A stretch of DNA of 49,000 bases from Pseudomonas viridiflava (GCF_900602065.1 NZ_UWFN01000248.1:1-49000), one strand, 5' to 3'; shown: positions 7,455-16,111, counted from the stretch's first letter. Numbers and translations: made by a program. The notes: generated from the letters alone by a model not told the origin.

Positions 7455-9251
7455 ATGCGGATGTTCAAGGCCTTGTATGAGTCCATCGAAATGCAATTTT
7501 TCGATTCGTTGACCAAAAAGCTCTCAAGCCTTTTTCTGCTGGTCGCCGTCAGCGGTCTGCTGTACTGGATAGCCCTGAGCATTCGCGCAGACATTGTTCA
7601 GCAACTGCGCGGCGCGCAACTGGATGCCGCCGTGCTGAGCCAGGTAGAGGGCAGCCTGAGCGGGCTGAGCAATGCGATTCTGTTCAGTACGCTGTTCACC
7701 CTTTTCATGGTCAGCTTCATGGTCTGGTATTTCCGCCACCTGATCGTGCGTCCGGTGACTCACATGACCAATGCCCTCGCAGAGATCGCCAACGGTGAAG
7801 GCGACCTGTCCAGAGATCTGCCACTGCTGACCCACGACGAGATACGCGTACTGGCCAGCACCTGCAACCGCTTTCTGGGCAAACAACGGGAAATCATCAG
7901 CAACGTGCAGGCGCTGACGGTGCACATCGCCGTAGAGTCGGCACGCTCGCTGAAAAACATCAGTGACTCCAGCGACAGCGCAACCCATCAGGCACGTTTT
8001 GCCAAGGAAGTGATGGATCAAAGCAACATGGCGGTGGGCAATATCCAGGAGGTTTCCCAGCAAACCCAAGGCATCTCCAGCACCACCGCACAAAACCTGA
8101 GCATGGCCCGCGACTCGTACGCCGAGCTGCTGGAAGTCACCGGCAACATCAGCGAAATCTCCAGCAGCCTTAACGAGTTCGGCACGCTGGTTTCTGCACT
8201 CAATCAGCGCTCGTCGAGCATCAAGTCCATCGTTGGCCTGATCCAGCAGATTTCCTCGCAGACCAACCTGCTCGCGCTCAATGCGGCTATCGAAGCGGCC
8301 CGTGCCGGAGAAAGTGGTCGAGGCTTTGCGGTCGTCGCCGATGAGGTTCGCACACTGGCGCAGAACGTCAGCAAAGCCACCGACGATATTTCGCAGAACA
8401 TTGACGCAATGCTCAGAGAAGTCAGTTCCACTCATGAGCAGACCACCCAGATCAGCCACAGCGCGCGGGAGACGCAAAAAGTCGTTGAGCGCGCGTCCGG
8501 GCATTTCGAGACGATGATTGGCGACTTCGAGTCCACCAACGGCAAGCTTGCCGACATCGCCGAACATATCCTGCAGTTCGCGGAGAGCAACAACGGCATC
8601 AATGATCGTGTGACGCAGATCTACGCCGACAGCCAGTCTATTGATCAGCGCATGCAACACTCCGCCACGGCAACCCGGGACCTGTCAGGCGTCGCGGAGC
8701 GAGTGCAAACCATGCTCGGCAAGTTTGTGCTGGGGCATGGCGCCCTGGATGCGGCGATTACCCGCGCCAGTCAGTGCCGTGATCTGCTGCAGGAGCGCCT
8801 TGCCGAGCTGCACCGTGGCGGGCTGAATCTGTTTGATCAGAATTACAAGCTGATCCCCGGCACTGATCCCAAACAGTACATGACGAGCTATACCGAGCGC
8901 TTCGCCCAGGCCTGCCAGGAGGAATGCGACAAGCTGACCAAGGGTACAAAAGGCGGCAAGGTTTCGTTCATTGTCGACACCAAGGGTTACTGCCCGGTGA
9001 ATAACAGCTGGGTATCGAAGCAGCCAACGGGTGATCGCGCCATTGACTTGCCTGTGTGCCGCAACAAGCGCATGTTCGCGGACCCGATCGGCCTGCGTGC
9101 AGCGGGCAACACCCAGCGTTTCCTGCTGCAGACGTACCTGCGCGATACCGGGGAGATCATGACCGAGATTGATGTTCCGCTCTTCTTTGACGGACGTCAT
9201 TGGGGCAACTTGCGGATGGGGTTTGATGCGGCGGTGTTGCTGGCGGAGTGA
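7455..9251 (+). CDS. Methyl-accepting chemotaxis protein with C-terminal Cache/PAS-like domain
   Basis: A 598-residue chemoreceptor that would control CheA kinase activity and swimming. Membrane helices lie at about 24-43 and 73-94, leaving only about 30 periplasmic residues, so it has no normal external ligand domain. HAMP follows (about 96-150), then the signalling hairpin with the highly conserved tip segments [18 protein letters not shown] and [15 protein letters not shown] (about 268-302). After the hairpin the protein runs on for about 170 residues (from about 425). This tail has segments [46 protein letters not shown] and [13 protein letters not shown], a pattern found at the C-terminus of many chemoreceptors and resembling a Cache/PAS fold. 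Sensing is probably cytoplasmic. The start is ATG 7455, after GAGGAG. Confidence 0.93.
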   Translation: MRMFKALYESIEMQFFDSLTKKLSSLFLLVAVSGLLYWIALSIRADIVQQLRGAQLDAAVLSQVEGSLSGLSNAILFSTLFTLFMVSFMVWYFRHLIVRPVTHMTNALAEIANGEGDLSRDLPLLTHDEIRVLASTCNRFLGKQREIISNVQALTVHIAVESARSLKNISDSSDSATHQARFAKEVMDQSNMAVGNIQEVSQQTQGISSTTAQNLSMARDSYAELLEVTGNISEISSSLNEFGTLVSALNQRSSSIKSIVGLIQQISSQTNLLALNAAIEAARAGESGRGFAVVADEVRTLAQNVSKATDDISQNIDAMLREVSSTHEQTTQISHSARETQKVVERASGHFETMIGDFESTNGKLADIAEHILQFAESNNGINDRVTQIYADSQSIDQRMQHSATATRDLSGVAERVQTMLGKFVLGHGALDAAITRASQCRDLLQERLAELHRGGLNLFDQNYKLIPGTDPKQYMTSYTERFAQACQEECDKLTKGTKGGKVSFIVDTKGYCPVNNSWVSKQPTGDRAIDLPVCRNKRMFADPIGLRAAGNTQRFLLQTYLRDTGEIMTEIDVPLFFDGRHWGNLRMGFDAAVLLAE

Positions 9252-9296
9252 TTGAGGGCATGCTGGCTGAATCCATATTGCCTGCAAGCTTGATCT

Positions 9297-9366
9297 TGTA
9301 GGAGCTGCAAGGCTGCGATCGCGGTGTATCAGGAGAAATGCTTCGCAGCCTTCTGCAGCTCCTACA
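9297..9366. repeat. REP hairpin (TGTAGGAGCTGC family)
   Basis: Inverted arms TGTAGGAGCTGC and GCAGCTCCTACA flank an inner stem AAGGCTGCGA/TCGCAGCCTT. The loop and the downstream flank AAATGCATTTCAA closely match the element at 26773-26846. It lies 45 bp after the chemoreceptor gene. Confidence 0.85.
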
Positions 9367-9424
9367 GGAAATGCATTTCAAATTGGCAGAGGCTCATTGC
9401 CCAGCGTGAATGCTAAAACCTGAC

Positions 9425-9443
9425 GAATGAGAACAATTCCGTT
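9425..9443. promoter_or_regulatory. Fur-box-like site before the siderophore ABC operon
   Basis: GAATGAGAACAATTCCGTT resembles Pseudomonas Fur sites of the form AATGAGAAT-N-ATTCTCATT: the left half is close to consensus and the right half is weaker. It lies about 80 bp upstream of the binding-protein start, a normal promoter position. Iron repression of the operon is therefore likely but inferred. Confidence 0.45.
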
Positions 9444-9524
9444 ACCCTGTGCGCACTTTTTTACGGCGGATATGTCGTGCTGCCTGCGGCTGATTCGTCC
9501 TCACCTCTCGGTATGGGTAATTCA

Positions 9525-10667
9525 ATGCGCCTGTTCAAACATCTCGCGGCCGGTGTCAGCCTGCTGCTAGCCGGTCAAACCCTGGCCTTCGCAACCACCT
9601 ATCCAGTCACCGTAACCGACCTCGCCAACCGTCAGGTCGACATCCCTGCCGAACCCAAACGCATTGTGCTACAGGATGGCCGTGATCTGTTCACCCTGGC
9701 CCTGCTCGACCGCGCCGATCCGTTCCAGCGCATCGTTGCCTGGAACAACATCGTCAAGCGCTCCGACCCCAACACCTGGAAGGTCTTCGAAAGCCAATGG
9801 CCAAAAACCGCCAATCAGGCCACCGACATGAAGTTCGGTGACGACGGCGATCTCAACCTCGAAGCTGTTGTGGCGGCCCGCCCGGACCTGCTGGTGTTCC
9901 AGACCCGCGCACGCGCCTCGCTGGAAAATGCCGGTGTGGCACAGAAACTGGCCGCTCTGAAGATCCCGGTACTGTTCGTCGACAGCGATCTGGACCCAGT
10001 GGTCAACAGCCAGAAAACCGTGACCCTGCTTGGTCAGGTGTTGAACCGCGAAGAAGAAGCCAAAGCCTACATCGACTTCTACAAATCCCGACTGGCCAAA
10101 GTCGAAGCCATCACCCAGGAGCACAACAAGAAGCCGCTGGTGTTCGTGGAAGCCAAAGCTGGCCAGGGCGGCGCATCGGCATGCTGCTTTACGCACGGCG
10201 ACGTCTACTGGGGCAAGCTGGTACAGGCCGCAGGTGGTGTGAACCTCGGCTCGCAACTGCTGCCGGGCGCCACAGGTGACGTAACCCTGGAAACCGTATT
10301 GGGCAAACAGCCTGATGTGTATGTCATGACCGGCACCCAGTTCCCGGGCAACACCTCGGTGTCGCCACCCTTCGGTTTCGGTGAAAGCGTCAAACTCGAC
10401 GCGATCGAGCGCCAATTGAAACTGCTGGAGCAACGCCCTGGTTTCGCCCAGCTCAAGGCCAGCCAGAACGGTCGGGTTTATGGTGTCTACCACCAGTTCT
10501 ACGCCAGCAGCTGGAACATCCTGGCGGTAGAAAACCTCAATCAGGCGTTCTATCCGGACAGTGCCAAACAGCTCGACGCCGCTGCCAGCCTCAAAGCGCT
10601 GTTCGGGCTGACCGGTATCAAGGCAGTCCCTGCGATTCTGTACGCGCCTGCGCCTGCCAACCGGTAA
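9525..10667 (+). CDS. Iron-siderophore type ABC transporter substrate-binding protein
   Basis: A 380-residue periplasmic binding protein of the FepB/BtuF clamshell type. It has a signal peptide (1 to about 23, ending AFA), a VTVTDLANRQVDIPAEPKRIV start typical of the family, the LEAVVAARPDLLVFQ segment, and the long connecting helix region around residue 170. It should deliver a ferric siderophore, haem or cobalamin-like ligand to the permease at 10681 and ATPase at 11763. An SACCFTHGDVYWG segment after residue 210 contains two adjacent cysteines, which is unusual. The start is uncertain: ATG 9525 gives a standard signal peptide, while ATG 9513 and GTG 9477 are also in frame. The gene is 13 bp before the permease gene. 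Confidence 0.88.
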   Translation: MRLFKHLAAGVSLLLAGQTLAFATTYPVTVTDLANRQVDIPAEPKRIVLQDGRDLFTLALLDRADPFQRIVAWNNIVKRSDPNTWKVFESQWPKTANQATDMKFGDDGDLNLEAVVAARPDLLVFQTRARASLENAGVAQKLAALKIPVLFVDSDLDPVVNSQKTVTLLGQVLNREEEAKAYIDFYKSRLAKVEAITQEHNKKPLVFVEAKAGQGGASACCFTHGDVYWGKLVQAAGGVNLGSQLLPGATGDVTLETVLGKQPDVYVMTGTQFPGNTSVSPPFGFGESVKLDAIERQLKLLEQRPGFAQLKASQNGRVYGVYHQFYASSWNILAVENLNQAFYPDSAKQLDAAASLKALFGLTGIKAVPAILYAPAPANR

Positions 10668-10680
10668 ATGACCCGCACTC

Positions 10681-11766
10681 ATGACGACCTCTATCGGTAA
10701 CGCTTCATCTGACGCCAGCAGCTATCAGACCCGCTACACCCATACCGTGTGGAAACGCACGGTATTGCTGATCAGCCTGTTGGTGATTGCTGTGGTGGCT
10801 TTTATTGCCGACCTGATCGTCGGTTCCGGAACGCTGACGTTCGGCCAGGCCATGAGCGGGTTGCTGCAGCCCGACAGTGTCGATGCCAGCACCCGCGTCA
10901 TCCTTTGGGAACTGCGCATGCCCATGACGCTCATGGCAGTGCTCGCGGGCACCTGCCTGGCTCTGGCAGGGCTGATGATGCAGACGGTACTCGATAACCC
11001 GCTGGCCGAGCCCTTTACCCTGGGTATCTCATCGGCAGCGGGATTCGGCGCCTCACTGGCGCTGGCCTTCAACTTTTCGCTGGGCAACGCATTGCCGGGG
11101 TTTGGTGCCGACTTGCTGGTTACGGGCAATGCCTTTCTGTTTTCGTTGCTGACAGTGGGCATCATCCTGCTGCTGACCCGTGGTCACGTTGGCTTGCAAG
11201 CCATCACCCTGCTGGGTATCGCGGTGCACTTCGTGTTCAGCTCGTTGCTGGGTCTGGTGCAGTACGTGGCGAGCGTCGATCAGTTGCAAAGCATTGTGTT
11301 CTGGCTCATGGGTTCGCTGCTGCATGCGACGTGGAACAAGGTCACGCTGTGCGCCATCATCGCGCTGATCGCCATTCCCGTGGTGCTCGTTCAGGCGTGG
11401 GCATTGACGGCGCTGCGCAGCTTTGGCGAACAGGCTGTGGTGTTCGGCATACCGGTACGGCGTATTCGCACCGTGATGCTGATGCTGGCAGCGTTGCTGG
11501 CCGGCGCCGTGACCTCAGTGGTGGGTATCATCGGTTTTGTCGGTCTCGTGGCGCCGCACGTGGCGCGCCTGCTGGTCGGTGAAGACCAGCGTTTTACCAT
11601 TGGCGTGACCATCGCCTGCGGGATCATCTTCGTCACCCTCGCCTCGCTGGCCAGCAAGCTGATCGTGCCGGGCGCGGTACTGCCCATCGGCATGGTTACC
11701 TCGCTGATTGGCTTGCCGTTCTTCATTATTCTTATCCTGCGTGACCGGAGACTGACATCCCGATGA
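10681..11766 (+). CDS. FecCD-family ABC transporter permease (siderophore type)
   Basis: A 361-residue inner-membrane permease of the FecCD/BtuC family. It has a polar N-terminal tail of about 20 residues, then about nine or ten membrane helices. Family segments are clear: LRMPMTLMAVLAGTCLALAG near 78, DNPLAEPFTLGISSAAGFGA near 105, and VGFVGLVAPHVARLL-like IGFVGLVAPHVARLLVGEDQ near 280, which contacts the ATPase. It probably works as a homodimer because only one permease gene is present. The stop overlaps the ATPase start by 4 bp. Confidence 0.94.
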   Translation: MTTSIGNASSDASSYQTRYTHTVWKRTVLLISLLVIAVVAFIADLIVGSGTLTFGQAMSGLLQPDSVDASTRVILWELRMPMTLMAVLAGTCLALAGLMMQTVLDNPLAEPFTLGISSAAGFGASLALAFNFSLGNALPGFGADLLVTGNAFLFSLLTVGIILLLTRGHVGLQAITLLGIAVHFVFSSLLGLVQYVASVDQLQSIVFWLMGSLLHATWNKVTLCAIIALIAIPVVLVQAWALTALRSFGEQAVVFGIPVRRIRTVMLMLAALLAGAVTSVVGIIGFVGLVAPHVARLLVGEDQRFTIGVTIACGIIFVTLASLASKLIVPGAVLPIGMVTSLIGLPFFIILILRDRRLTSR

Positions 11767-12551
11767 GCTTCGCCACTGCTGACTACCGCGTCACCATTCA
11801 CGGCAGGACCATTCTCGACGGGCTGGCCGTACAAGCCGAAGCCGGCCGCACACTGGCGCTACTGGGTGCCAACGGCGCAGGCAAGTCGACGTTCATGAAG
11901 GGCTTGTGCGGGCTGACCAAGGCGCACGGCTCGGCAACCATCGACGGCATCGATCTGCTGGGTTCATCGCCTGCGGTACGCGCCCAACTGATCGGCTATG
12001 TCGCCCAGGACCTGGCGCATCTGGATGTACGCCTGTCTACCTACGAACTGCTGCTGCTCGCTCAGCACGGCAGCTCACGCGGCTGGGCAACCGGCAAGGA
12101 TGCCCAGCGCAAAGCCAGCGAGATGCTTGAGCTGCTGGGTTTGCAGCGTTTTGCCGAATGTCAGCCGGGGCAATTGTCCGGCGGTGAGCGGCAGATGATT
12201 TCTCTGGCGCTGGCGCTGGTGCGCAGCCCGCGCCTGCTGCTGCTCGATGAACCCACTTCGGCACTGGATCTGGCCAATCAACTGCAGATTCTGGATGCGG
12301 TCAGCACCTATACCCGCAAAGAGAACATCGTCACTCTGGCGATTTTCCATGACATGAATCTGGCCAGTCGCTACGCCGACGATACCCTGATGTTGCATCA
12401 CGGCCATGTGCACTGCAGCGGCCCGACCCGCAGCACCCTGACTCCGGAAAACCTGGCTCATGTGTATGGGGTTGATTGCCGGGCGATCAGTGTTGATGAC
12501 GGCGCCTTTACGGCGATTTATCCGGTGTCGGTGCTTAAAGCTGCAGGCTGA
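11763..12551 (+). CDS. Siderophore-type ABC transporter ATP-binding protein
   Basis: A 262-residue ATPase that powers the FecCD permease. Motifs are intact: Walker A GANGAGKST (about 35-43), signature LSGGERQ (about 138-144), Walker B LLLLDEPTSALDL (about 158-170) and the switch histidine in IFHDMN (about 195). The order of genes (binding protein, permease, ATPase) and the 4-bp overlap with the permease mark a single operon, 9525-12551. No TonB receptor is linked here; the receptor at 43612 is a separate locus. Confidence 0.94.
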   Translation: MSFATADYRVTIHGRTILDGLAVQAEAGRTLALLGANGAGKSTFMKGLCGLTKAHGSATIDGIDLLGSSPAVRAQLIGYVAQDLAHLDVRLSTYELLLLAQHGSSRGWATGKDAQRKASEMLELLGLQRFAECQPGQLSGGERQMISLALALVRSPRLLLLDEPTSALDLANQLQILDAVSTYTRKENIVTLAIFHDMNLASRYADDTLMLHHGHVHCSGPTRSTLTPENLAHVYGVDCRAISVDDGAFTAIYPVSVLKAAG

Positions 12552-12558
12552 CACCTCT

Positions 12559-12633
12559 CTGTAGGAGCTGCCGAAGGCTGCGATAGCATTTGTTCTGACA
12601 CACCGCCATCGCAGCCTTCGGCAGCTCCTACAG
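12559..12633. repeat. REP hairpin, long perfect arms
   Basis: Two perfect 26-bp arms (12559-12584 and 12608-12633) of the CTGTAGGAGCTGCCGAAGG family with a 23-base loop. It lies 8 bp after the ATPase stop, so it should end or protect the siderophore operon transcript. Confidence 0.9.
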
Positions 12634-12661
12634 GGTCGGCTCCTACCTCTGCACAGCGCAC

Positions 12662-12832
12662 GACATGCCGCACTCCCTGCCTTTTTCGCAATAAAGCACT
12701 TTTGCGCAGCGCATTTGTGCCCGCTTCATTTCCCGACATGCCAGTACATTAACTGGACGGTCCCGCAGAGCGACCTGCAACAAAAATCCCCAGCTCGCTT
12801 ACGAAATCTGCCAACCATCGGGAGTCCTTTAC
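12662..12832 (+). promoter_or_regulatory. Duplicated leader, copy 1 (before the binding-protein gene)
   Basis: This leader is clearly similar to 14073-14243. Shared blocks in the same order and spacing are CGCAATAAAGCACTT (12687-12701), GCTTCATTT, GTACATTA, ACGGTCCCGCAGAGCGACC (12757-12775) and TCGGGAGTC just before the ATG. The first block here can be read as an inverted pair CGCAA-N10-TTGCG. It probably carries the promoter and a regulator site for the operon. Confidence 0.6.
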
Positions 12833-13885
12833 ATGACAGTTTCCAGTATCCGTACCTTCAAGCTGGCGAGCCTGGCGATTCTTACCGGCTGCGCCAGCAT
12901 GGCGTTCGCAGAGGACATCACATTCGTGTCTCAGGGCGGTGCCTATCAGGAAGCCCAGAGCAAAGCGATCCTGGAACCCGCTGCGAAGAAACTCGGCCTG
13001 ACCCTCAAACAGGACAGCTCACCCAAAGCCTATCCGATCATCAAGACCCAGGTCGAAAGCGGCAAAGTCACCTGGGACGTGGTTGACCTGCCGACTGGCG
13101 ACTGTGTTCGTGGCCAGCAGGAAGGCCTGTTCGAGAAGCTCGACCTGGCAATGATCCCTAACGCAGCGCAATTGCCTGCGGACCTCAAGGATGACTACAG
13201 CGTCGGCTACATCAGCTACTCCACGGTACTCGCCTATCGCACTGACGCATTCAAGGGCGACAAGGCGCCGAAGACCTGGGCGGATTTCTGGGACACAAAG
13301 AAATTCCCGGGGCAGCGTTCATTGCGCAACCTGCCGCGCCCTACCCTGGAAATCGCCCTGCTGGCCGACGGTGTCGCGCCCGACAAACTGTACCCATTGG
13401 ATGTAGAGCGGGCCTTCAGGAAGCTCGAAGAAATCAAACCGCACATTGCCACATGGTGGACATCAGGTGGGCAGTCCGCACAACTGATCAGCGACGGCGA
13501 GGTGGACATGATCCAGGCGTGGAATGGCCGCATCACCGCAGTACAGGCTGACGGCGCACCGGTCGCGTTCGACTACAACCAGGGCATACTCGAAACCAAC
13601 TCGCTCTGCGTACTCAAAGGCTCACCGCACAAGGTTGCGGCCATGAAGTTCGTCAACGAAGCCATTGACGCCAAACTGCAGGCCGCGCTGCCGATGATCA
13701 TCGATTACGGCCCGCTCAACCCTGAAGCATTCAAGACCGGAACGATCCCGGCAGAACGTGCCGCCAAGCTGCCTTCAGCGCCGGAAAACATCTCCCGCCA
13801 GGCCTTGCTGTCAGCCAAATGGTGGGCGTCTGCAGATGGCATCAAGGCTGAAGAGCGCTGGTTGTCGTTTGTGCAGAAGAAATAA
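12833..13885 (+). CDS. Polyamine/amino-acid type ABC transporter substrate-binding protein (PotD-like)
   Basis: A 350-residue periplasmic binding protein of extracellular solute-binding family 1/PotD type. The signal peptide ends AFA before EDITFVSQGG at about residue 27. An LTGC motif at 17-20 also resembles a lipobox, but the close paralogue at 28697-29734 lacks the Cys and has its cleavage site at the aligned position. Segments WDVVDLPTGDCVRG, TWADFWDTKKFPG and WWTSGGQSAQLISDGEVDM are typical of the family. The start has GGGAG 8 bases upstream. It heads the transport operon with the permeases at 14301 and 15231 and the ATPase at 17845. The neighbouring gabD and gabT suggest GABA, a polyamine or another omega-amino acid as ligand. 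Confidence 0.92.
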   Translation: MTVSSIRTFKLASLAILTGCASMAFAEDITFVSQGGAYQEAQSKAILEPAAKKLGLTLKQDSSPKAYPIIKTQVESGKVTWDVVDLPTGDCVRGQQEGLFEKLDLAMIPNAAQLPADLKDDYSVGYISYSTVLAYRTDAFKGDKAPKTWADFWDTKKFPGQRSLRNLPRPTLEIALLADGVAPDKLYPLDVERAFRKLEEIKPHIATWWTSGGQSAQLISDGEVDMIQAWNGRITAVQADGAPVAFDYNQGILETNSLCVLKGSPHKVAAMKFVNEAIDAKLQAALPMIIDYGPLNPEAFKTGTIPAERAAKLPSAPENISRQALLSAKWWASADGIKAEERWLSFVQKK

Positions 13886-13902
13886 CGCCGGAACGCTCAA
13901 CC

Positions 13903-13977
13903 GGTAGGAGCGAACTTGTTCGCGAGGCGGCTGGCACGACCACCGCGTCAACCCCTCGCCAACAAGTTGCCTCCTGG
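13903..13977. repeat. Degenerate REP element
   Basis: Arms GGTAGGAGCGAACTTGTTCG and CGCCAACAAGTTGCCTCCTG pair imperfectly. It lies 18 bp after the binding-protein stop. The stretch between it and the second leader (13978-14072) has short repeats of ACCACCGCGTCAA but no gene. Confidence 0.6.
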
Positions 13978-14072
13978 CTGGTCCGCGGCAGGTCTGAACC
14001 ACCGCGTCAAACCTGGCACGCGGCAGCGTCTGAGCCACCGTACCAATCCCGTGCCAGAAGCCTCGACGCAGG

Positions 14073-14243
14073 AGATGCCGCCAGCGCCCTCCATTACGCA
14101 ATAAAGCACTTCGGCGCAGGTCATTTCAGCGGCTTCATTTGCCCGCATCTGGGTACATTAGAAATTGCACGGTCCCGCAGAGCGACCGGACATGAAACAC
14201 GCTTGCTTTCAGCATCTGCCCCCACCCTTCGGGAGTCGTTCAC
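14073..14243 (+). promoter_or_regulatory. Duplicated leader, copy 2 (before the permease gene)
   Basis: Copy 2 of the leader at 12662-12832, offset by about 1,411 bp. It shares CGCAATAAAGCACTT (14097-14111), GTACATTA, ACGGTCCCGCAGAGCGACC (14169-14187) and TTCGGGAGTC before an ATG at 14244. The CGCAA inverted partner is less well kept (CGGCG). Together with the degenerate REP it fills the 415 bp between the binding-protein and permease genes. Confidence 0.6.
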
Positions 14244-14288
14244 ATGCCAACACTCAAGCATTGCGCCTTTCAGCGCTTCAGCCAGTGA
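14244..14288 (+). other. Short ORF after leader copy 2, possibly a vestigial gene start
   Basis: ATG at 14244, preceded by GGGAG, opens a 14-codon frame (MPTLKHCAFQRFSQ) that ends in TGA just before the ribosome site of the permease gene at 14301. It sits exactly where the binding-protein gene starts in leader copy 1. It could be the remnant of a deleted second binding-protein gene or a small leader peptide. Its peptide shows no clear similarity to the binding protein's N-terminus. Confidence 0.35.
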
Positions 14289-14300
14289 CGGGAGAAAGAC

Positions 14301-15230
14301 ATGTCCAATGCTTATCTCGCCAAGTCCCTGCCAGAATCCGATAACGACAACCAACAGCCACCGCTGACCAGCGCCGATGCCCTTGCCCGTGAAGAGCGCA
14401 AGGAAAACACCTCGATGATGCTGCTGCTCACCCCCGCGCTGTTGATGGTGGCGGTACTGCTGATTCTGCCGATGTGCTGGCTGGCCTTTCAGTCGGTGCA
14501 GACCGAAGAAGGCTTCTCTCTCGCCAACTACTTTCGTATCTTCGAAGAGCGGATTTACTGGGACACGTTCGTGCTGACTTTCAAGATCAGCTTCATCGTG
14601 ACCGTTCTGTCGATTCTGTTGGGCTTCCCCATCGCCTACGCCGCATCGCGCCTGCACGGCTTCTGGGCAAACCTTATTCTGATCTGCGTGATCATCCCGT
14701 TCTGGACCAGCGTGCTGGTGCGCTCCTATGCCTGGCTGGTCCTGCTGCAACGTCGCGGGCTGGTCAACCAGACGCTGATGGACATGGGCATCATCGATCA
14801 ACCGCTGAACCTGATGCACAACACCACCGGTACGGTCATCGGCACCTTGCACGTGATGTTGCCGTTCATGGTCTTACCGCTGTATTCGGTGATGAAAAAA
14901 ATCCCGCAAGACTTGATGCAAGCCTCGGAAAGCCTTGGGGCCAAACCGTTTTACACCTTCCGCCGGGTGTTTTTGCCCATGGCCGCACCCGGCATCATGG
15001 CCGGTTCGATTCTGGTTTTCGTGATTTGTCTGGGCTTCTTCATCACCCCCGAACTGCTCGGTGGCGGACGCACCATCCTGGTGTCGATGCTGGTACAGCG
15101 TAACGTCGAGCTTTACCACGCCTGGGGGGCCGCAAGCGCCGTGGGTCTGGTGCTGCTATTTGTGGTGTTCCTGATTTTCTGGGGTATCAACAAGTTCATC
15201 CCGATTGAACGCATCCTGGGAGCGCGCTAA
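14301..15230 (+). CDS. ABC transporter permease (PotB-like)
   Basis: A 309-residue MetI-type inner-membrane permease. A polar N-terminus of about 35 residues precedes six or so membrane helices. The cytoplasmic EAA loop (SLGAKPFYTFRRVFLPMAAP, about 212-231), which docks on the ATPase, is intact. GGGAG lies 8 bases upstream of the ATG. Its stop codon directly abuts the ATG of the second permease gene, so the two are coupled and form the heterodimeric channel of a polyamine/amino-acid importer with the binding protein at 12833 and the ATPase at 17845. Confidence 0.93.
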   Translation: MSNAYLAKSLPESDNDNQQPPLTSADALAREERKENTSMMLLLTPALLMVAVLLILPMCWLAFQSVQTEEGFSLANYFRIFEERIYWDTFVLTFKISFIVTVLSILLGFPIAYAASRLHGFWANLILICVIIPFWTSVLVRSYAWLVLLQRRGLVNQTLMDMGIIDQPLNLMHNTTGTVIGTLHVMLPFMVLPLYSVMKKIPQDLMQASESLGAKPFYTFRRVFLPMAAPGIMAGSILVFVICLGFFITPELLGGGRTILVSMLVQRNVELYHAWGAASAVGLVLLFVVFLIFWGINKFIPIERILGAR

Positions 15231-16028
15231 ATGAAACTGGTTGCCTATTTGCGTCAGGTCCGTCTCTCCCACCTGCTCTTCACGGTGCTGGTGGCAGCCA
15301 TTCTGCTGTACCTGATCCTGCCGGTGCTGATCGTGGTGCCGATGTCGTTCTCCGAAGCACGCTTCCTGCAGTTCCCGCCCAAAGAGTGGTCGCTGCGCTG
15401 GTACGCGGCGTTTTTCCAGAGCGCCGAATGGATGTCGGCGGCACGCGTCAGTCTGATCACCGCGGCGGTCACTACGCTGGTCAGCCTGCCGATTGGCATG
15501 GCCGCGGCCTACGCCATCAACAGCTCCAGCCTGAAGGTGGTGCGCACACTGCAAATCATCCTGCTGCTGCCGATGATGGTGCCGATCATTCTGATCGCAG
15601 CCGGCGTGTTTTTCGTCTACGCCCGAGTAGGCCTGATCAGTTCCATGACCGGCCTGATTCTGGCGCACATCATGCTGGCGCTGCCGTACGTGATCATCGC
15701 ATTGCTGGCTGGCCTGCGTAATTTCGACATGTCGCAGGAGATGGTCGCCCGCAGCCTGGGCATGAATCGCTTCCGCGCATTCATGGCGGTGACCCTGCCG
15801 CAGATCAAACCGAGCCTGGTTTCCGCCACGCTGTTCGCTTTTATCACTTCGCTGGATGAAACAGTGGTCGCACTGTTCATTTCCGGGGGTGACAACCAGA
15901 CCCTGACCAAACGGATGTTCACGGCCCTGCGCGATGAAATCGACCCGACAATTGCGGCGATCAGCTCGATCCTGATTCTGGCTTCGCTGTTGCTGGTGGT
16001 GATTGCCGGGCGCAACAAGCCAAGCTGA
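15231..16028 (+). CDS. ABC transporter permease (PotC-like)
   Basis: A 265-residue MetI-type permease with six predicted membrane helices. Its EAA loop (SLGMNRFRAFMAVTLPQIKP, about 175-194) should contact the ATPase. The segment FITSLDETVVALFISGGDNQTLTKRMF is characteristic of PotC-type subunits. The ATG follows immediately on the stop of the partner permease. A REP hairpin lies 11 bp after the stop, dividing this gene from gabD. Confidence 0.93.
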   Translation: MKLVAYLRQVRLSHLLFTVLVAAILLYLILPVLIVVPMSFSEARFLQFPPKEWSLRWYAAFFQSAEWMSAARVSLITAAVTTLVSLPIGMAAAYAINSSSLKVVRTLQIILLLPMMVPIILIAAGVFFVYARVGLISSMTGLILAHIMLALPYVIIALLAGLRNFDMSQEMVARSLGMNRFRAFMAVTLPQIKPSLVSATLFAFITSLDETVVALFISGGDNQTLTKRMFTALRDEIDPTIAAISSILILASLLLVVIAGRNKPS

Positions 16029-16039
16029 CAACACCATCT

Positions 16040-16111
16040 TGTAGGAGCTGCCGAAGGCTGCGAAGGCAATTTGTCTCACAGACCGCCTTGCAGCCTTCGG
16101 CAGCTCCTACA
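16040..16111. repeat. REP hairpin between permease and gabD
   Basis: Arms of the TGTAGGAGCTGCCGAAGG family pair over about 22 bp. As an intra-cluster hairpin it may give different mRNA levels for the permease and dehydrogenase parts. Confidence 0.85.

Noticed and set aside
7524..8660. 378-residue minus-strand frame opposite the first chemoreceptor gene
   Set aside because: It lies wholly within a well-supported chemoreceptor gene and shows no motif, signal peptide or ribosome site.
9472..9580. Upstream ATG frame before the siderophore binding-protein gene, taken as a leader peptide
   Set aside because: It overlaps the signal peptide region in another frame, has no strong ribosome site and no conserved pattern.
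9669..10682. 337-residue minus-strand frame opposite the siderophore binding-protein gene
   Set aside because: It is a shadow of the sense gene, which has a signal peptide and family features.
12559..12633. REP hairpins as small-RNA genes
   Set aside because: No promoter was seen before them, and many similar copies exist in the window, so they are best read as repeats.
12853..12898. Binding protein at 12833 as a lipoprotein (LTGC motif)
   Set aside because: The paralogue at 28697 lacks the Cys and both have a good Sec cleavage site at the same aligned place, so a soluble periplasmic protein is more likely.
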